From contig DAIMYQ010000017.1 of assembly GCA_036734385.1 (NCBI GenBank), forward strand, positions 1 through 34,354: a stretch of 34,354 bases of DNA, given 5' to 3'. Each line of letters opens with the position of its first letter. The first letter of the stretch is position 1. A program made the position numbers and the translations under genes. A model generated the notes under the pieces. It was not told the DNA's origin. It saw only the letters and a program-made list of their open reading frames with translations, and ran no database searches. This DNA comes from JAAYPI01 sp036734385 (GTDB lineage Bacteria > Bacteroidota > Bacteroidia > Bacteroidales > Paludibacteraceae). Of this stretch, positions 1 to 8,589 are shown piece after piece.

Positions 1-81
1 TATGGCATTACTTCATAACTGCGTTTATTGTTTTATAAGAACTCAAAAAAATTAATCCTTGTCTTTTTCTTTGGAATGAAA

Positions 82-588
82 TTACCAAGTATAACGGACA
101 GAAAGATGAGGGAATAAACCCCAATCAAGAGCTGAATTGTAATTGATAAAATTCAACATTGGTCGTGCATCTAAACTGACCAAAATAGGAACATCAAGTG
201 TGTTGAAATCATATTCAAGACCTACTTGACCACCAACTGCCAATGTCAAACAATTGTTAGACGCTTTATCATAATCAACATACCCGCCTATTTCGGCACC
301 AGGACCTATATACCAGTTAAGACCTTCTACGATGTTCCAATCCCATTGGTAAATACCGGATAAAATAGAATGAGTATAATCATGACCATCATTAGTACCA
401 AAATTCGAGCCTAAGTCTAATTCGAGTCTATTTGCATCACCAATACCTTGTTGAAAGGAAACTTCCATACCAAAAGCTGAGGCTGCTGCATTTCCAAAAC
501 GAACACCGATTGCATGAGGATTAACTTGTGCAAAAGAATAAAAACTCATGCTAAGAAGAATAGTCAAAATAGCGAATGTCTTTTTCAT
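82..588 (-). CDS. Small outer-membrane beta-barrel protein
   Basis: A 168-residue protein with a clear signal peptide (residues 1 to about 20, ending S-F-A-Q). The rest has alternating polar and hydrophobic strands rich in Gly, Tyr and Trp, and it ends in an aromatic residue (V-R-Y-T-W), as integral outer-membrane barrels do. It is short enough for an eight-strand OmpW/OmpX-sized barrel. No enzymatic motif is visible and I cannot assign a ligand. It is transcribed alone from a promoter near 693-725, with a leader of roughly 100 bases. It lies downstream of the TolC-type operon in the same direction, but a separate promoter suggests it is not part of that operon. Barrel protein: fairly sure. 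Specific role: unknown. Confidence 0.75.
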   Translation of the reverse strand: MKKTFAILTILLSMSFYSFAQVNPHAIGVRFGNAAASAFGMEVSFQQGIGDANRLELDLGSNFGTNDGHDYTHSILSGIYQWDWNIVEGLNWYIGPGAEIGGYVDYDKASNNCLTLAVGGQVGLEYDFNTLDVPILVSLDARPMLNFINYNSALDWGLFPHLSVRYTW

Positions 589-692
589 TTTTTGTTATTT
601 TTGTTTCTTACTCGTATGGCTTTTCAGTTACGCCCCGTTTTTTTGAGTGGTTTTCAGCCTCCACTATTTTCTATAAATTTCATTTCCGGAGA

Positions 693-725
693 CAAAGTTA
701 GCGAATATTAGCCGAAAACGACAAT
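693..725 (-). promoter_or_regulatory. Promoter of the small barrel gene
   Basis: On the minus strand a TTG (724..722) is followed after 21 bases by TAACTTTG (700..693). This fits the Bacteroidota consensus of TTTG near -33 and TAnnTTTG near -7. It predicts a leader of about 100 bases before the start codon at 588. A second TAACTTTG at 812..805, just after the tolC-like stop, has no good -33 partner. Confidence 0.5.
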
Positions 726-817
726 CTATTTCTACGAAAATACGTTTATCTAACCTAGAAGTGCATTTTTTCAGAAGTTTTCAATAAGAATGTAATATAC
801 ACTACAAAGTTACGAAT

Positions 818-2131
818 CTAGAATTTTTCTCCTTGGTAATAAGCCAACACCCTACAGCGAAACATATAGGCAAACTTGGCTTGTATTTTTTCGGACATAG
901 CTTTTGTAAGTTTATTTTTAGCTTCGTTGTATTCGTATAAAGCAGTAGTTCCTGCCTCATATTTGTCTGCTTGATAACGATAAGCCTCGCTATATGCCGT
1001 CACGTTAGCATCTGCCAATTTTATTTTTTCTCGTGCGGAAACTGCATTTGCATAGGCTTGTTGAATTTCTTTCCTCAAATTGTATTTTACATTTTCAAGA
1101 CTTAATTGCTGTGTTTGCAAATTATAGTTAGCTTTTTTCACATTATTGCAAACGGACATTCGATTAAATATAGGAATGGATAAATTAAAAGACATTCCGA
1201 AAGTTCTGTTTTGCTCAAGCTGATCTTGAAAATCAACATTTACAACATTGTCAGTATGATAATAACCATTTCCATAACTTGCACTAAAAGTCAATTGTGG
1301 CAGATAGGCACCACGTTGAACCTTAATAGCTGTTTCGCTACTTTTTATACGTAACTCCTCTGCTTTTACAGAGGGCAAAAATTCAAGTGCCTTTTGATAA
1401 ATTTCATCAACAGTTCTTTCCAAAACGCCATCCTCGGTCAAAAGGATATTGTCATCCACATCAAAAGATACCACATCTTCTATGTAGAGTAATTGTGCTA
1501 AATTCAACAAATCAAGGCTTAGCGTATTTTTAGCAGTTGAAAGAGAAACCTCATCTTGTGCCAATTGAGCATTAATTTCGTACAACTGACCTTTGGGTGC
1601 TCTGCCCGATTCAATTAAATATGCCGTTTTTTGCAATTGTTCTTTGGTAAAAACTATTTGCTGTTCTGCCAACTTTAGGTTTTCCTTAGCATACAATACT
1701 TCTAAATAATAGGTCATAACTTGCAGTGCAATATTATCCTGTGCCTTTGCCACATCTTGTAATGCCGCCTGAAAATCAAAATTTGATTTTTTGATATTGT
1801 TAAACATTTGCAATCCGTCGAACAAGGTAATTCCGGAAGAAATACCCAAACTAGAATTTTGGACATTCGTATTTTCATACGCATTAGACTCCGTCAAAGA
1901 GCGTCCAAAACTAAAGCCTTGCCCCAATGTCATATTCAAATCGGGCAATAGATTTTGCTTCGACTGTTGATGATCGACTTTTGACACATCCGCCTGAATT
2001 ATTTGTTGCTTTACAGTCAGATTCTCTTGTTTGGCTTGCTTAATGCACTCGTCCAATGTCCATATTTTTTGAGCAAAAGAGAATGGACAAGTAAGCGAGA
2101 AAACTATAAATAAACTAAGAACTTTTTTCAT
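818..2131 (-). CDS. TolC-family outer-membrane efflux channel
   Basis: A 437-residue outer-membrane factor. It forms the trimeric channel through which an inner-membrane pump and its periplasmic adaptor export substrate. Residues 1-20 are a signal peptide. Residue 25 onward reads W-T-L-D-E-C-I-K-Q-A, the usual opening of this family, and two long alpha-helical repeats follow (about 30-215 and 235-430). The start codon overlaps the end of the membrane-fusion protein gene (ATGA-type overlap), so the two are translationally coupled. It is the last gene of a six-gene operon that also supplies an ABC ATPase and two permeases, so the likely complex is MacAB-TolC-like. Substrate (macrolide, lipid, peptide or lipoprotein) cannot be read from the sequence. 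Confidence 0.92.
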   Translation of the reverse strand: MKKVLSLFIVFSLTCPFSFAQKIWTLDECIKQAKQENLTVKQQIIQADVSKVDHQQSKQNLLPDLNMTLGQGFSFGRSLTESNAYENTNVQNSSLGISSGITLFDGLQMFNNIKKSNFDFQAALQDVAKAQDNIALQVMTYYLEVLYAKENLKLAEQQIVFTKEQLQKTAYLIESGRAPKGQLYEINAQLAQDEVSLSTAKNTLSLDLLNLAQLLYIEDVVSFDVDDNILLTEDGVLERTVDEIYQKALEFLPSVKAEELRIKSSETAIKVQRGAYLPQLTFSASYGNGYYHTDNVVNVDFQDQLEQNRTFGMSFNLSIPIFNRMSVCNNVKKANYNLQTQQLSLENVKYNLRKEIQQAYANAVSAREKIKLADANVTAYSEAYRYQADKYEAGTTALYEYNEAKNKLTKAMSEKIQAKFAYMFRCRVLAYYQGEKF

Positions 2132-3096
2132 TTTTCTTGATTTAATGTGCCTGATTTAATTTTTTCNNNNNNNNNNNNNNNNNNNNNNNNNNNNNNNNNN
2201 NNNNNNNNNNNNNNNNNNNNNNNNNNNNNNNNNNNNNNNNNNNNNNNNNNNNNNNNNNNNNNNNNNTTAACAGCCGCTTTTATTTCGAACACAATGGCTC
2301 CGTTTTCAGTAACTCCCTGCGGAGAAATATATTCCAATACAGCATCAAATTTCAGTCCGTCGAGAGCACCGATAACCAATTGGATTGGCATTCCGACCTT
2401 AATTTTACCCACTTCCGTTTCGTCAATCTTGCCCACAAAAATCATGTCATTCATGTTGGCAATTTTGGCAATAGTTGTGCCATCGTTAAAATTATTACTC
2501 TGAATGACAGAGCTTCCCACTTTTTGGGGAATATCCAAAATCATGCCATCAATGGTAGAACGTATCAAAGTGTTGCTGTATTTACTGGCATTGCGAGTAA
2601 TACCTTCTTTTATTAAGTCATAATTATTTTGGGCATCGGATAAATCCTCCTTCGATGTTTTGAGGTCAATGGTAGACTTTTCATACGTTTCTTTAGAAAT
2701 GACACCCTTATCGAACAACATTTTTTGTCTGTTAAAATCGATTTGACTTTGTTCCACAGCAATTTTCGCCTTATTCAAGCGAGATTCGGCACTGTTTAAC
2801 GACAACATATCAGGGATAACTTGGACTTTTGCTATCACATCACCTGCCTTTACCGTTTGACCCGATTTTTTGTAGATAGCAGTAATAATACCCGAAATAT
2901 TAGGCTTAATTTCAATTTGGTTTCGAGGTTCCACCTTTCCGGTTGCTACTGTTTTATTTTCAATGGTCATCACAACGGGTGTAATTGTGGTAAAAACAAC
3001 TTTTTGAGGTTGCGATTTTTTCCACAGCAGAACGAAAGTTCCTATGACCAAAACAGCCAATACAACAATTAAAATAATCTTAATAATTTTTTTCAT
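2128..3096 (-). CDS. HlyD/MacA-type membrane-fusion protein (contains a gap)
   Basis: Periplasmic adaptor that links an ABC pump to a TolC-type channel. It has one N-terminal membrane anchor (about residues 5-25), a biotinyl-lipoyl half near residues 60-92 (V-E-P-R-N-Q-I-E-I-K-P then G-Q-T-V-K-A-G-D-V), a helical hairpin (about 100-165), the second lipoyl half and the start of a beta-barrel domain (about 215-275). A 100-N scaffold gap (2167-2266) then removes the membrane-proximal domain, and the last readable residues are E-K-I-K-S-G-T-L-N-Q-E-K. Relatives usually have about 400 residues, so the true gap is probably several hundred bases and the frame across it should not be trusted. It lies 21 bases after the permease and overlaps the tolC-like gene. 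Confidence 0.88.
   Translation of the reverse strand: MKKIIKIILIVVLAVLVIGTFVLLWKKSQPQKVVFTTITPVVMTIENKTVATGKVEPRNQIEIKPNISGIITAIYKKSGQTVKAGDVIAKVQVIPDMLSLNSAESRLNKAKIAVEQSQIDFNRQKMLFDKGVISKETYEKSTIDLKTSKEDLSDAQNNYDLIKEGITRNASKYSNTLIRSTIDGMILDIPQKVGSSVIQSNNFNDGTTIAKIANMNDMIFVGKIDETEVGKIKVGMPIQLVIGALDGLKFDAVLEYISPQGVTENGAIVFEIKAAVXXXXXXXXXXXXXXXXXXXXXXXXXXXXXXXXXXEKIKSGTLNQEK
2167..2266. other. Assembly gap (100 N) inside the membrane-fusion gene
   Basis: Exactly 100 N, a placeholder size. The flanking coding sequence belongs to one gene whose family is about 100 residues longer than the readable part, so the missing sequence is probably longer than 100 bases. Confidence 0.95.
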
Positions 3097-3117
3097 TTGT
3101 ATTTCATATTAAATTTA

Positions 3118-4401
3118 TTATTCTTCTCTTATGGCATCAATAGGTTTTATATTGATTGCCCTTTTGGCAGGAATTATGCCTGCTAATGCACCAAACATCA
3201 CCATTATCAGCACGGCAATAATAGCTACTGTAAAATCAATTCCGGGATTTTTAAAGAAAATTTGACCATCTTGTGGTTGTGCACTTAATATAGAAGAAAC
3301 AAGCTGCAACCCCCAAACCCCAAGAACAAGACCTCCCATTCCTGCCACCAAAGTAAGCACCGTGCTTTCCGTAATAATTTGGCTGATAATGGTTTTCGGA
3401 GTAGCTCCAATGGCACGACGAATACCAATTTCTTTCGTTCGCTCGCGTATGGTAATGAGCATTATATTACTTACACCAATCACTCCCGCGAACAAAGTTC
3501 CAAGTCCCACAATCCAAATAAGAATATTAATTCCTAAAAACATGGCATTCATCTGTTGAAATTGTTGTTTAACATTAATGCTAAGTATTGCCTGTTCATC
3601 GGTGGGGGAAATTTTATTCCGCACTCTCAATAAATCCTTGGCATCTTTCTCTATCTGTGTGATATCAGCATTTTGTTTCCCTACTATTGCCATAAAATGT
3701 ACAGTTTCTCCTATATTAAATACCTGTTTAGCAGTACTGTAAGGTATATAGACACTTTCTTCAGGAGAACCGCCTATATTCATTTTGGAGCTTGACTTGA
3801 CAATTCCAACCACTTGTACATAAATTCCATTGACACGGATGTATGCTCCAATAGGATTTTCTCCCTGACCAAAAACAACATTTTTTACTTTCTCTCCAAT
3901 CACACACACTTTTCTTTTCTGATACAAATCCATCGTGTTCAAAAAATGTCCGTTCAAAAGAGTTTGCTGCGTTACTTTGTAAAAATTAGGTGTAATTCCC
4001 TGTACGTCAAATGTTCCTGCTTTCAACCCATTAACTACATTATTCGTGGAAACATTGCTATTCCCCGATTGACTAAAGCGAGCAAATACGTAAGGTACAG
4101 TAAATTTGACACCTTTAACATTATTTTCTATTGCTATTAAGTCACTTTCTTTTAAGTTCCAAGACCTTCCTCTCTGAAAACCGGCATACGGTTCTGACGT
4201 GGTACCCGCCATCATAAAGCACGTATTTCTTTCAAACTTATCAGTGCCGTCATAAACGCCATTTTTCAGGGCTTTGCCCGATCCCAGCATAATAACGAGC
4301 ATAAATATTCCCCAGAAAACACCAAAAGCCGTCATAAAGCTGCGAAGCTTATTCCGCGTTATAGTCTGCCATATTTCCTGCCATCTATCTAAATCAAACA
4401 T
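3118..4401 (-). CDS. ABC transporter permease, MacB/FtsX type (second of two)
   Basis: A 427-residue inner-membrane permease with MacB topology. It has one N-terminal membrane helix (about residues 20-42, after W-Q-E-I-W-Q-T-I-T-R-N-K-L-R), a large periplasmic domain (about 45-280) and three C-terminal helices forming the FtsX domain. The FtsX region carries the typical coupling segment I-R-E-R-T-K-E-I-G-I-R-R-A-I-G-A and ends in P-A-K-R-A-I-N-I-K-P-I-D-A-I-R. It is paralogous to the permease just upstream (12 bases away), so the pump is probably a heterodimer of two such subunits with the separately encoded ATPase. No defect is visible. Confidence 0.92.
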   Translation of the reverse strand: MFDLDRWQEIWQTITRNKLRSFMTAFGVFWGIFMLVIMLGSGKALKNGVYDGTDKFERNTCFMMAGTTSEPYAGFQRGRSWNLKESDLIAIENNVKGVKFTVPYVFARFSQSGNSNVSTNNVVNGLKAGTFDVQGITPNFYKVTQQTLLNGHFLNTMDLYQKRKVCVIGEKVKNVVFGQGENPIGAYIRVNGIYVQVVGIVKSSSKMNIGGSPEESVYIPYSTAKQVFNIGETVHFMAIVGKQNADITQIEKDAKDLLRVRNKISPTDEQAILSINVKQQFQQMNAMFLGINILIWIVGLGTLFAGVIGVSNIMLITIRERTKEIGIRRAIGATPKTIISQIITESTVLTLVAGMGGLVLGVWGLQLVSSILSAQPQDGQIFFKNPGIDFTVAIIAVLIMVMFGALAGIIPAKRAINIKPIDAIREE

Positions 4402-4413
4402 TGCCTTGTAGTT

Positions 4414-5676
4414 TTATTGTTCATCTCTTAAAGCATCAATAGGTTTAATTTTCACGGCATTACGTGCGGGAAAATAACCCGCCAAAACACCTGCAATTAC
4501 GAGCAACAAGGTAGCTGCCAATACTAAATTCAAATCGACGGTCGGATTGTAAAACATTGTTACAGAATTGTCACCCGTTGGCATTTTTTGCATAAAATAA
4601 TTGACAGTTTCAGTAAGAGCAACACCCAAAACCATTCCGATATAACCAAAAAATCCGGTAATAACGACAGATTCTATGATTACCAGCGACAAAATAGAAC
4701 CCGGTTGTGCACCTATTGCCCTGCGAATACCAAATTCTTTGGTACGTTCCTTTACGCTAATAAGCATAATATTACTAATGCCGACAACACCTGCAATGAG
4801 CGTTCCAATACCGATTATCCAAACGAACAAGCTGATACCGGCAAATAATTTTTGTGTGAACATAAAATTTTCCAGTGTATTAAAAAAGCCCATAGCACCC
4901 GAATCACCCACATCAAATTGGTGATAAGAGGCAAGACGAGTTTTTAGACCATCGATTATTTGTTTACTTTCTTCTATGCTATTTTCTTCTTTCAGGTTTA
5001 AGTTAAAACAAATTTCATTAATCTTATCGGCATAGCCATACAACTGCTGAGCCGTGGTGATGGGAATATACATCCGTTTATCGAAACTGCGAGGAGGTTC
5101 TATATATACCCCACAAATGGTAAACATGATGCCATCAACACTTACCTGTTTGCCAAGAGGACTTTCATTTTTGAAATAATCGGAAGCAAAACCGGAACTA
5201 ACAACGACGACCTTTCTTGCCTCTCTACAATCCAATTGGTTGATGAAATGTCCTTGATTAGGTTCCATCTTAAGAGCCTCTATATCAATAAAATCGGGCA
5301 TAACGCCACGTAAGTTATACGCACCTTGTTCACGATTATAGACCACATTTTTCTGCAAATCGATGATGGGAGACAACTCTCCAACCCCCGAAAATTCTTT
5401 CCGCAAAATATTGTAATCATTGTTGGTAAATTGAATGTGCCTATTGGTAGGAAGTCCTTTGTAGGGCATATTGGTAAAACCAGTCCACATCCAAACAGCC
5501 GTTTTGGAATCTTCCTTAAAATTCAGTGCCATACCGTTTTTCAATCCGTTACCGGCAGCCAGCAACACAATAAGCATGAAAATACCCCAAGCTACCGCAA
5601 AACCAGTAAGAGCTGTCTTGAGTTTATTTCTCCGTAGAGAAGAAAATATTTCGTGCCACATCTGAAAACCCACCAT
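4414..5676 (-). CDS. ABC transporter permease, MacB/FtsX type (first of two)
   Basis: A 420-residue permease with the same plan as its neighbour: an N-terminal helix after S-L-R-R-N-K-L-K-T-A-L-T, a periplasmic MacB_PCD-like domain, and a three-helix FtsX domain with V-K-E-R-T-K-E-F-G-I-R-R-A-I-G-A and a C-terminal I-K-P-I-D-A-L-R. The start at 5676 lies 11 bases after the ATPase stop. A second Met five codons later would also serve. Two divergent permease genes side by side with one ATPase gene is a common Bacteroidales arrangement for MacB-like exporters. Confidence 0.92.
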   Translation of the reverse strand: MVGFQMWHEIFSSLRRNKLKTALTGFAVAWGIFMLIVLLAAGNGLKNGMALNFKEDSKTAVWMWTGFTNMPYKGLPTNRHIQFTNNDYNILRKEFSGVGELSPIIDLQKNVVYNREQGAYNLRGVMPDFIDIEALKMEPNQGHFINQLDCREARKVVVVSSGFASDYFKNESPLGKQVSVDGIMFTICGVYIEPPRSFDKRMYIPITTAQQLYGYADKINEICFNLNLKEENSIEESKQIIDGLKTRLASYHQFDVGDSGAMGFFNTLENFMFTQKLFAGISLFVWIIGIGTLIAGVVGISNIMLISVKERTKEFGIRRAIGAQPGSILSLVIIESVVITGFFGYIGMVLGVALTETVNYFMQKMPTGDNSVTMFYNPTVDLNLVLAATLLLVIAGVLAGYFPARNAVKIKPIDALRDEQ

Positions 5677-5687
5677 ATTTTTTGGTA

Positions 5688-6350
5688 TTAATCGGCTTGA
5701 ATGATGCCGTCTTTTATTCTGATAATGCGGTTTGTTGCTTCCGCCACTTCATTTTCGTGTGTTACCACAATAACCGTAACACCTTCTTTGTTAATATCCG
5801 CGAGCAATTGAATTACCTCCAAGGTCGTTTGGCTATCCAAAGCACCGGTAGGCTCATCTGCCAAAATAACACGCGGATTGGCAATCAATGCACGAGCAAT
5901 GGCAATACGTTGTTTTTGTCCTCCCGAAAGTTCGTTCGGATAATGCATTGCCCAATCTTTCAACCCCATTTTATCCAAATATTCCATAGCAACAGCATTT
6001 CGTTTTTTGCGAGAAATATTTTTATAGTAAAGAGGCAATGCCACATTTTCGAGGGCATTTTTAAAATTTATCAGGTTGAATGACTGAAAAACAAATCCCA
6101 ACATCTCATTACGACAACGGGCAGCCTGTTTCTCATTCAGGTTTTTAATTAACTGATTACCCAAATAATACTCTCCCTCATCGTAATTATCCAAAATTCC
6201 TAAAATATTGAGTAAAGTAGATTTGCCCGAACCGGAAGCACCCATAATAGAGACAAATTCGCCCTCTTCTATGTGCAAATCTATACCTTTAAGCACCTCC
6301 AATGGTGAACCGTTGTAGTATGTTTTGTGTATATTGTGTAATCTTATCAT
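5688..6350 (-). CDS. ABC transporter ATP-binding protein, MacB/LolD type
   Basis: A 220-residue nucleotide-binding subunit that powers the two FtsX-type permeases encoded downstream. Visible motifs are Walker A G-A-S-G-S-G-K-S (residues 37-44), Q-loop F-Q-S-F-N-L (about 88-93), signature L-S-G-G-Q-K-Q-R (141-148), Walker B V-I-L-A-D-E-P (161-167) and H-loop His198 in V-T-H-E-N. Size and motif spacing match the LolD/MacB/FtsE group, not importer ATPases. In the single-chain MacB of proteobacteria this domain is fused to the permease; here it is a separate gene 19 bases after the acyltransferase. Confidence 0.95.
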   Translation of the reverse strand: MIRLHNIHKTYYNGSPLEVLKGIDLHIEEGEFVSIMGASGSGKSTLLNILGILDNYDEGEYYLGNQLIKNLNEKQAARCRNEMLGFVFQSFNLINFKNALENVALPLYYKNISRKKRNAVAMEYLDKMGLKDWAMHYPNELSGGQKQRIAIARALIANPRVILADEPTGALDSQTTLEVIQLLADINKEGVTVIVVTHENEVAEATNRIIRIKDGIIQAD

Positions 6351-6369
6351 GATAAAATTTTTAAATAAT

Positions 6370-7740
6370 CTATTGAACCACAGCGTGTAATATACCCGTC
6401 ATTTCATCCCGAAACTTTTGTGTTTGCAATAAAGTAGGATTCTTTTTGCACAACAAGAAAAACCTTCTGCATCGGTTGTATAACTTTATCAAAAGCACTT
6501 TGGAACGGAAAAATATAAACAAACTAACGGGCAACGAACCAAAATAAAGTAATGAAATCCAACAAGAACCTGTAAAAGCATACATACCACACGTTAGCAA
6601 CACATACCACAAAGGAAACGTAACAAGTGCCCCAATACCTAAATGCAGCGAAGCATGCAACATGTTATCTTTCACTTTTCGGGTTATCAGGTTACTCGCA
6701 CTAAAAGGGACGATATTATGCACCAGTCCGTACAAGAATAACGGAAACGAAATAACTATCAAAATGAAACGCATCCAAAAGCCCCATACGTTTAATTTTC
6801 TACGGAAAATCCAATCTCGCAACCTCAATTGTTTTAGGTTTTCACCATATTGGAGTGCTATTTTCATAAGTTTATTAAAAGTATCGACATCCGATTCCCT
6901 TAACCTATCAAGTGCAGCAACAATTTTTTTATCTGCCCACAGCTGGTTGGGAAAATAATACACAGATTTTTTCTCGCTTCTCAGCAACTCTTTGCAATAA
7001 ACCTGACGAATAGTATCATACGGCACATACGTATCCATATTTTCTATATCCAACATCAGCTCTTTTACCCGTTCGCGGGCTTTTTGAGCCAACAAATATT
7101 GAGCTTTTTCGGGGTGTTGTTTGTAAATCTCGTATAACTCGGTAAACTCAAACGGTTCGCCTATGGTAACAACAAGTTTGCCCTGAATATTGTAGTAATT
7201 GGAATAATGATTGGAGACAGGAAGAATTTTTAGCCGTAATTTGTAATCGGACATTTCAACCGCCTTAAAAGCGATGCGAGCAAAACCTTTTTTGAACGTA
7301 CCCAAATGACGACAATCCTGATGACCGGCTTCGGGGAAAATACCAATAACACCATTATCTTTGGCAAGAATTTCGGCAGATTTATTGAATATAACAGCGT
7401 TTTCGGCTAATTTTTCTTTGCCGACATCCTGCATTCGGAAAGCAGGTAACAATTGAATAAAACGCAACAACTTGGCAATGAAGTCTTTTTTGAAAATATC
7501 GGCTCGTGCTATAAAAACGGGATACCGTCCGTCAGGGAGAGAAAAAATCATTCCCAGTGCATCATTCAATCCATTTTGATGATTCGAAATCATTATGAAA
7601 GGTTCGCCCTTGGGTGGAATATTTTTTCTGTTTACCACATAATATTGTCGGTAATAAATGCAATTGTGCACAATTCTGATATAGAAATGCAACAGGCGAT
7701 ATAAGAAACCGGATTTATTGACATCTTCAAAATCTATCAT
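6370..7740 (-). CDS. Membrane acyltransferase of the PlsC/LPLAT family
   Basis: A 456-residue protein. An N-terminal acyltransferase domain (about residues 35-250) is followed by a roughly 200-residue C-terminal region with two or three hydrophobic segments (about 320-345 and 365-410). The catalytic motif reads N-H-Q-N-G-L-N-D, with His54 and Asp60 separated by five residues, not the textbook four. A second motif reads F-P-E-A-G-H-Q-D where PlsC has F-P-E-G-T-R. Both variants are, from memory, usual for one large Bacteroidota subgroup. It probably transfers an acyl chain to a glycerol-phosphate or lysophospholipid acceptor; the exact acceptor is not known. It is the first gene of the exporter operon, which raises the possibility that the pump handles a lipid or lipoprotein. 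Confidence 0.85.
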   Translation of the reverse strand: MIDFEDVNKSGFLYRLLHFYIRIVHNCIYYRQYYVVNRKNIPPKGEPFIMISNHQNGLNDALGMIFSLPDGRYPVFIARADIFKKDFIAKLLRFIQLLPAFRMQDVGKEKLAENAVIFNKSAEILAKDNGVIGIFPEAGHQDCRHLGTFKKGFARIAFKAVEMSDYKLRLKILPVSNHYSNYYNIQGKLVVTIGEPFEFTELYEIYKQHPEKAQYLLAQKARERVKELMLDIENMDTYVPYDTIRQVYCKELLRSEKKSVYYFPNQLWADKKIVAALDRLRESDVDTFNKLMKIALQYGENLKQLRLRDWIFRRKLNVWGFWMRFILIVISFPLFLYGLVHNIVPFSASNLITRKVKDNMLHASLHLGIGALVTFPLWYVLLTCGMYAFTGSCWISLLYFGSLPVSLFIFFRSKVLLIKLYNRCRRFFLLCKKNPTLLQTQKFRDEMTGILHAVVQ

Positions 7741-7764
7741 ACAATATTTGCCTTTAGGATTTTA

Positions 7765-7795
7765 CAAAGGTAAAAATCTTATCGAATAAATCAAG
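7765..7795 (-). promoter_or_regulatory. Promoter of the acyltransferase-exporter operon
   Basis: Minus strand: TTG (7794..7792), a spacer of 19 bases, then TACCTTTG (7772..7765), a full match to the Bacteroidota -7 box. The start codon of the first gene lies at 7740, about 25 bases further. All six genes to 818 are separated by 21 bases or less, and no internal promoter or terminator was noticed, so this promoter probably drives the whole operon. Confidence 0.6.
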
Positions 7796-7838
7796 ATATC
7801 AACCCGCAAAGGGAACTGCTGTTTGTCAAAAAAAACAA

Positions 7839-7846
7839 TACTTTTG
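7839..7846 (+). promoter_or_regulatory. -7 box upstream of the Nudix gene
   Basis: TACTTTTG fits TAnnTTTG. Transcription would begin near 7853, which rules out the upstream TTG at 7823 as the start and supports ATG at 7862 with a leader of about 10 bases. The -33 element is weak: a TTTG at 7822-7825 is too close. Confidence 0.4.
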
Positions 7847-7861
7847 TATAAAAAAAGAAAT

Positions 7862-8383
7862 ATGAACACAACAGAATGGTTTCCATTGGTCAATGAAGCA
7901 GGCGAAACAATCGGCAAAGCGACCAGAAAAGAGTGTCATTCGGGCAGTTTTTTGTTGCATCCGGTAGTACACCTACACGTTTTCAACACGAAAAAAGAGC
8001 TGTATTTGCAAAAAAGGTCAACCGACAAAGACATCCAACCCAACAAGTGGGACACATCTGTAGGCGGACACGTCGATTATGGCGAAACCACCCAAGAAGC
8101 CCTTGTCAGAGAAGTGCGAGAAGAGTTGGGTATGACGGACTTTGAACCCAAACTCATTCTTTGTTATCCGTTTCGCTCGCAAGTGGAATATGAGCTGGTA
8201 AACAGCTTTTGGACCGTGTATGATGGCAACATTAGCCCCGACCCCACAGAAATTTCCGAAGGACGTTTTTGGACAATTCCCGACATTCAATCAGCCTTGG
8301 GTAAAGACATTTTTACGCCCAACTTTGAACAGGAATTTTTAAAATTGATCGTTACCAAAGAAATTAAGGCGTTTTTAAAATAA
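7862..8383 (+). CDS. Nudix hydrolase
   Basis: A 173-residue Nudix protein. The box is complete: G69-x5-E75-x7-R83-E84-V-R-E87-E88-L-G-M, which binds the divalent metal and the diphosphate. The N-terminal part (W-F-P-L-V-N-E-A-G-E-T-I-G-K-A-T-R and L-H-P-V-V-H-L-H-V-F) resembles the subgroup related to isopentenyl-diphosphate isomerase and E. coli YfcD. The substrate is some nucleoside diphosphate linked to X and cannot be given more exactly. I use ATG 7862: the frame extends back to a TTG at 7823, but that lies upstream of the -7 box. It is transcribed divergently from the exporter operon. Confidence 0.88.
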   Translation: MNTTEWFPLVNEAGETIGKATRKECHSGSFLLHPVVHLHVFNTKKELYLQKRSTDKDIQPNKWDTSVGGHVDYGETTQEALVREVREELGMTDFEPKLILCYPFRSQVEYELVNSFWTVYDGNISPDPTEISEGRFWTIPDIQSALGKDIFTPNFEQEFLKLIVTKEIKAFLK

Positions 8384-8388
8384 AGTTT

Positions 8389-8421
8389 TTTGGTTTCTTG
8401 TGTTCCTTTTTTTTACCTTTG
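8389..8421 (+). promoter_or_regulatory. Promoter with long leader upstream of nhaA
   Basis: TTTG (8389-8392), a spacer of 21 bases, then TACCTTTG (8414-8421): a full match to the Bacteroidota consensus. The nhaA start is at 8590, so the leader is about 160 bases. In it I see only a short hairpin (TTCGC/GCGAA around 8455-8466) and a 33-codon reading frame from 8461 that I do not consider a gene. A leader this long leaves room for regulation. Confidence 0.55.
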
Positions 8422-8589
8422 ACAAAGTATGGATATTGGTTAGATGAATTTCCTTCGCTAATGCGAATTTCCAAATCCGCAACGATTTATTATGAAGAGA
8501 AAACACGATTTACAAAACCGTGGTCATTGACTCTCTATTTTTCTGCCAGACGCAATCTGTGATACCCTTTATTTTAGAACCATAAAAGC

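Noticed and set aside
7823..7861. TTG start giving a 186-residue Nudix protein
   Set aside because: It lies upstream of the -7 box at 7839-7846; ATG 7862 gives the standard N-terminus.
8461..8562. 33-codon plus-strand frame in the nhaA leader
   Set aside because: Short, no similarity I recognise, no own promoter spacing; kept only as leader sequence.
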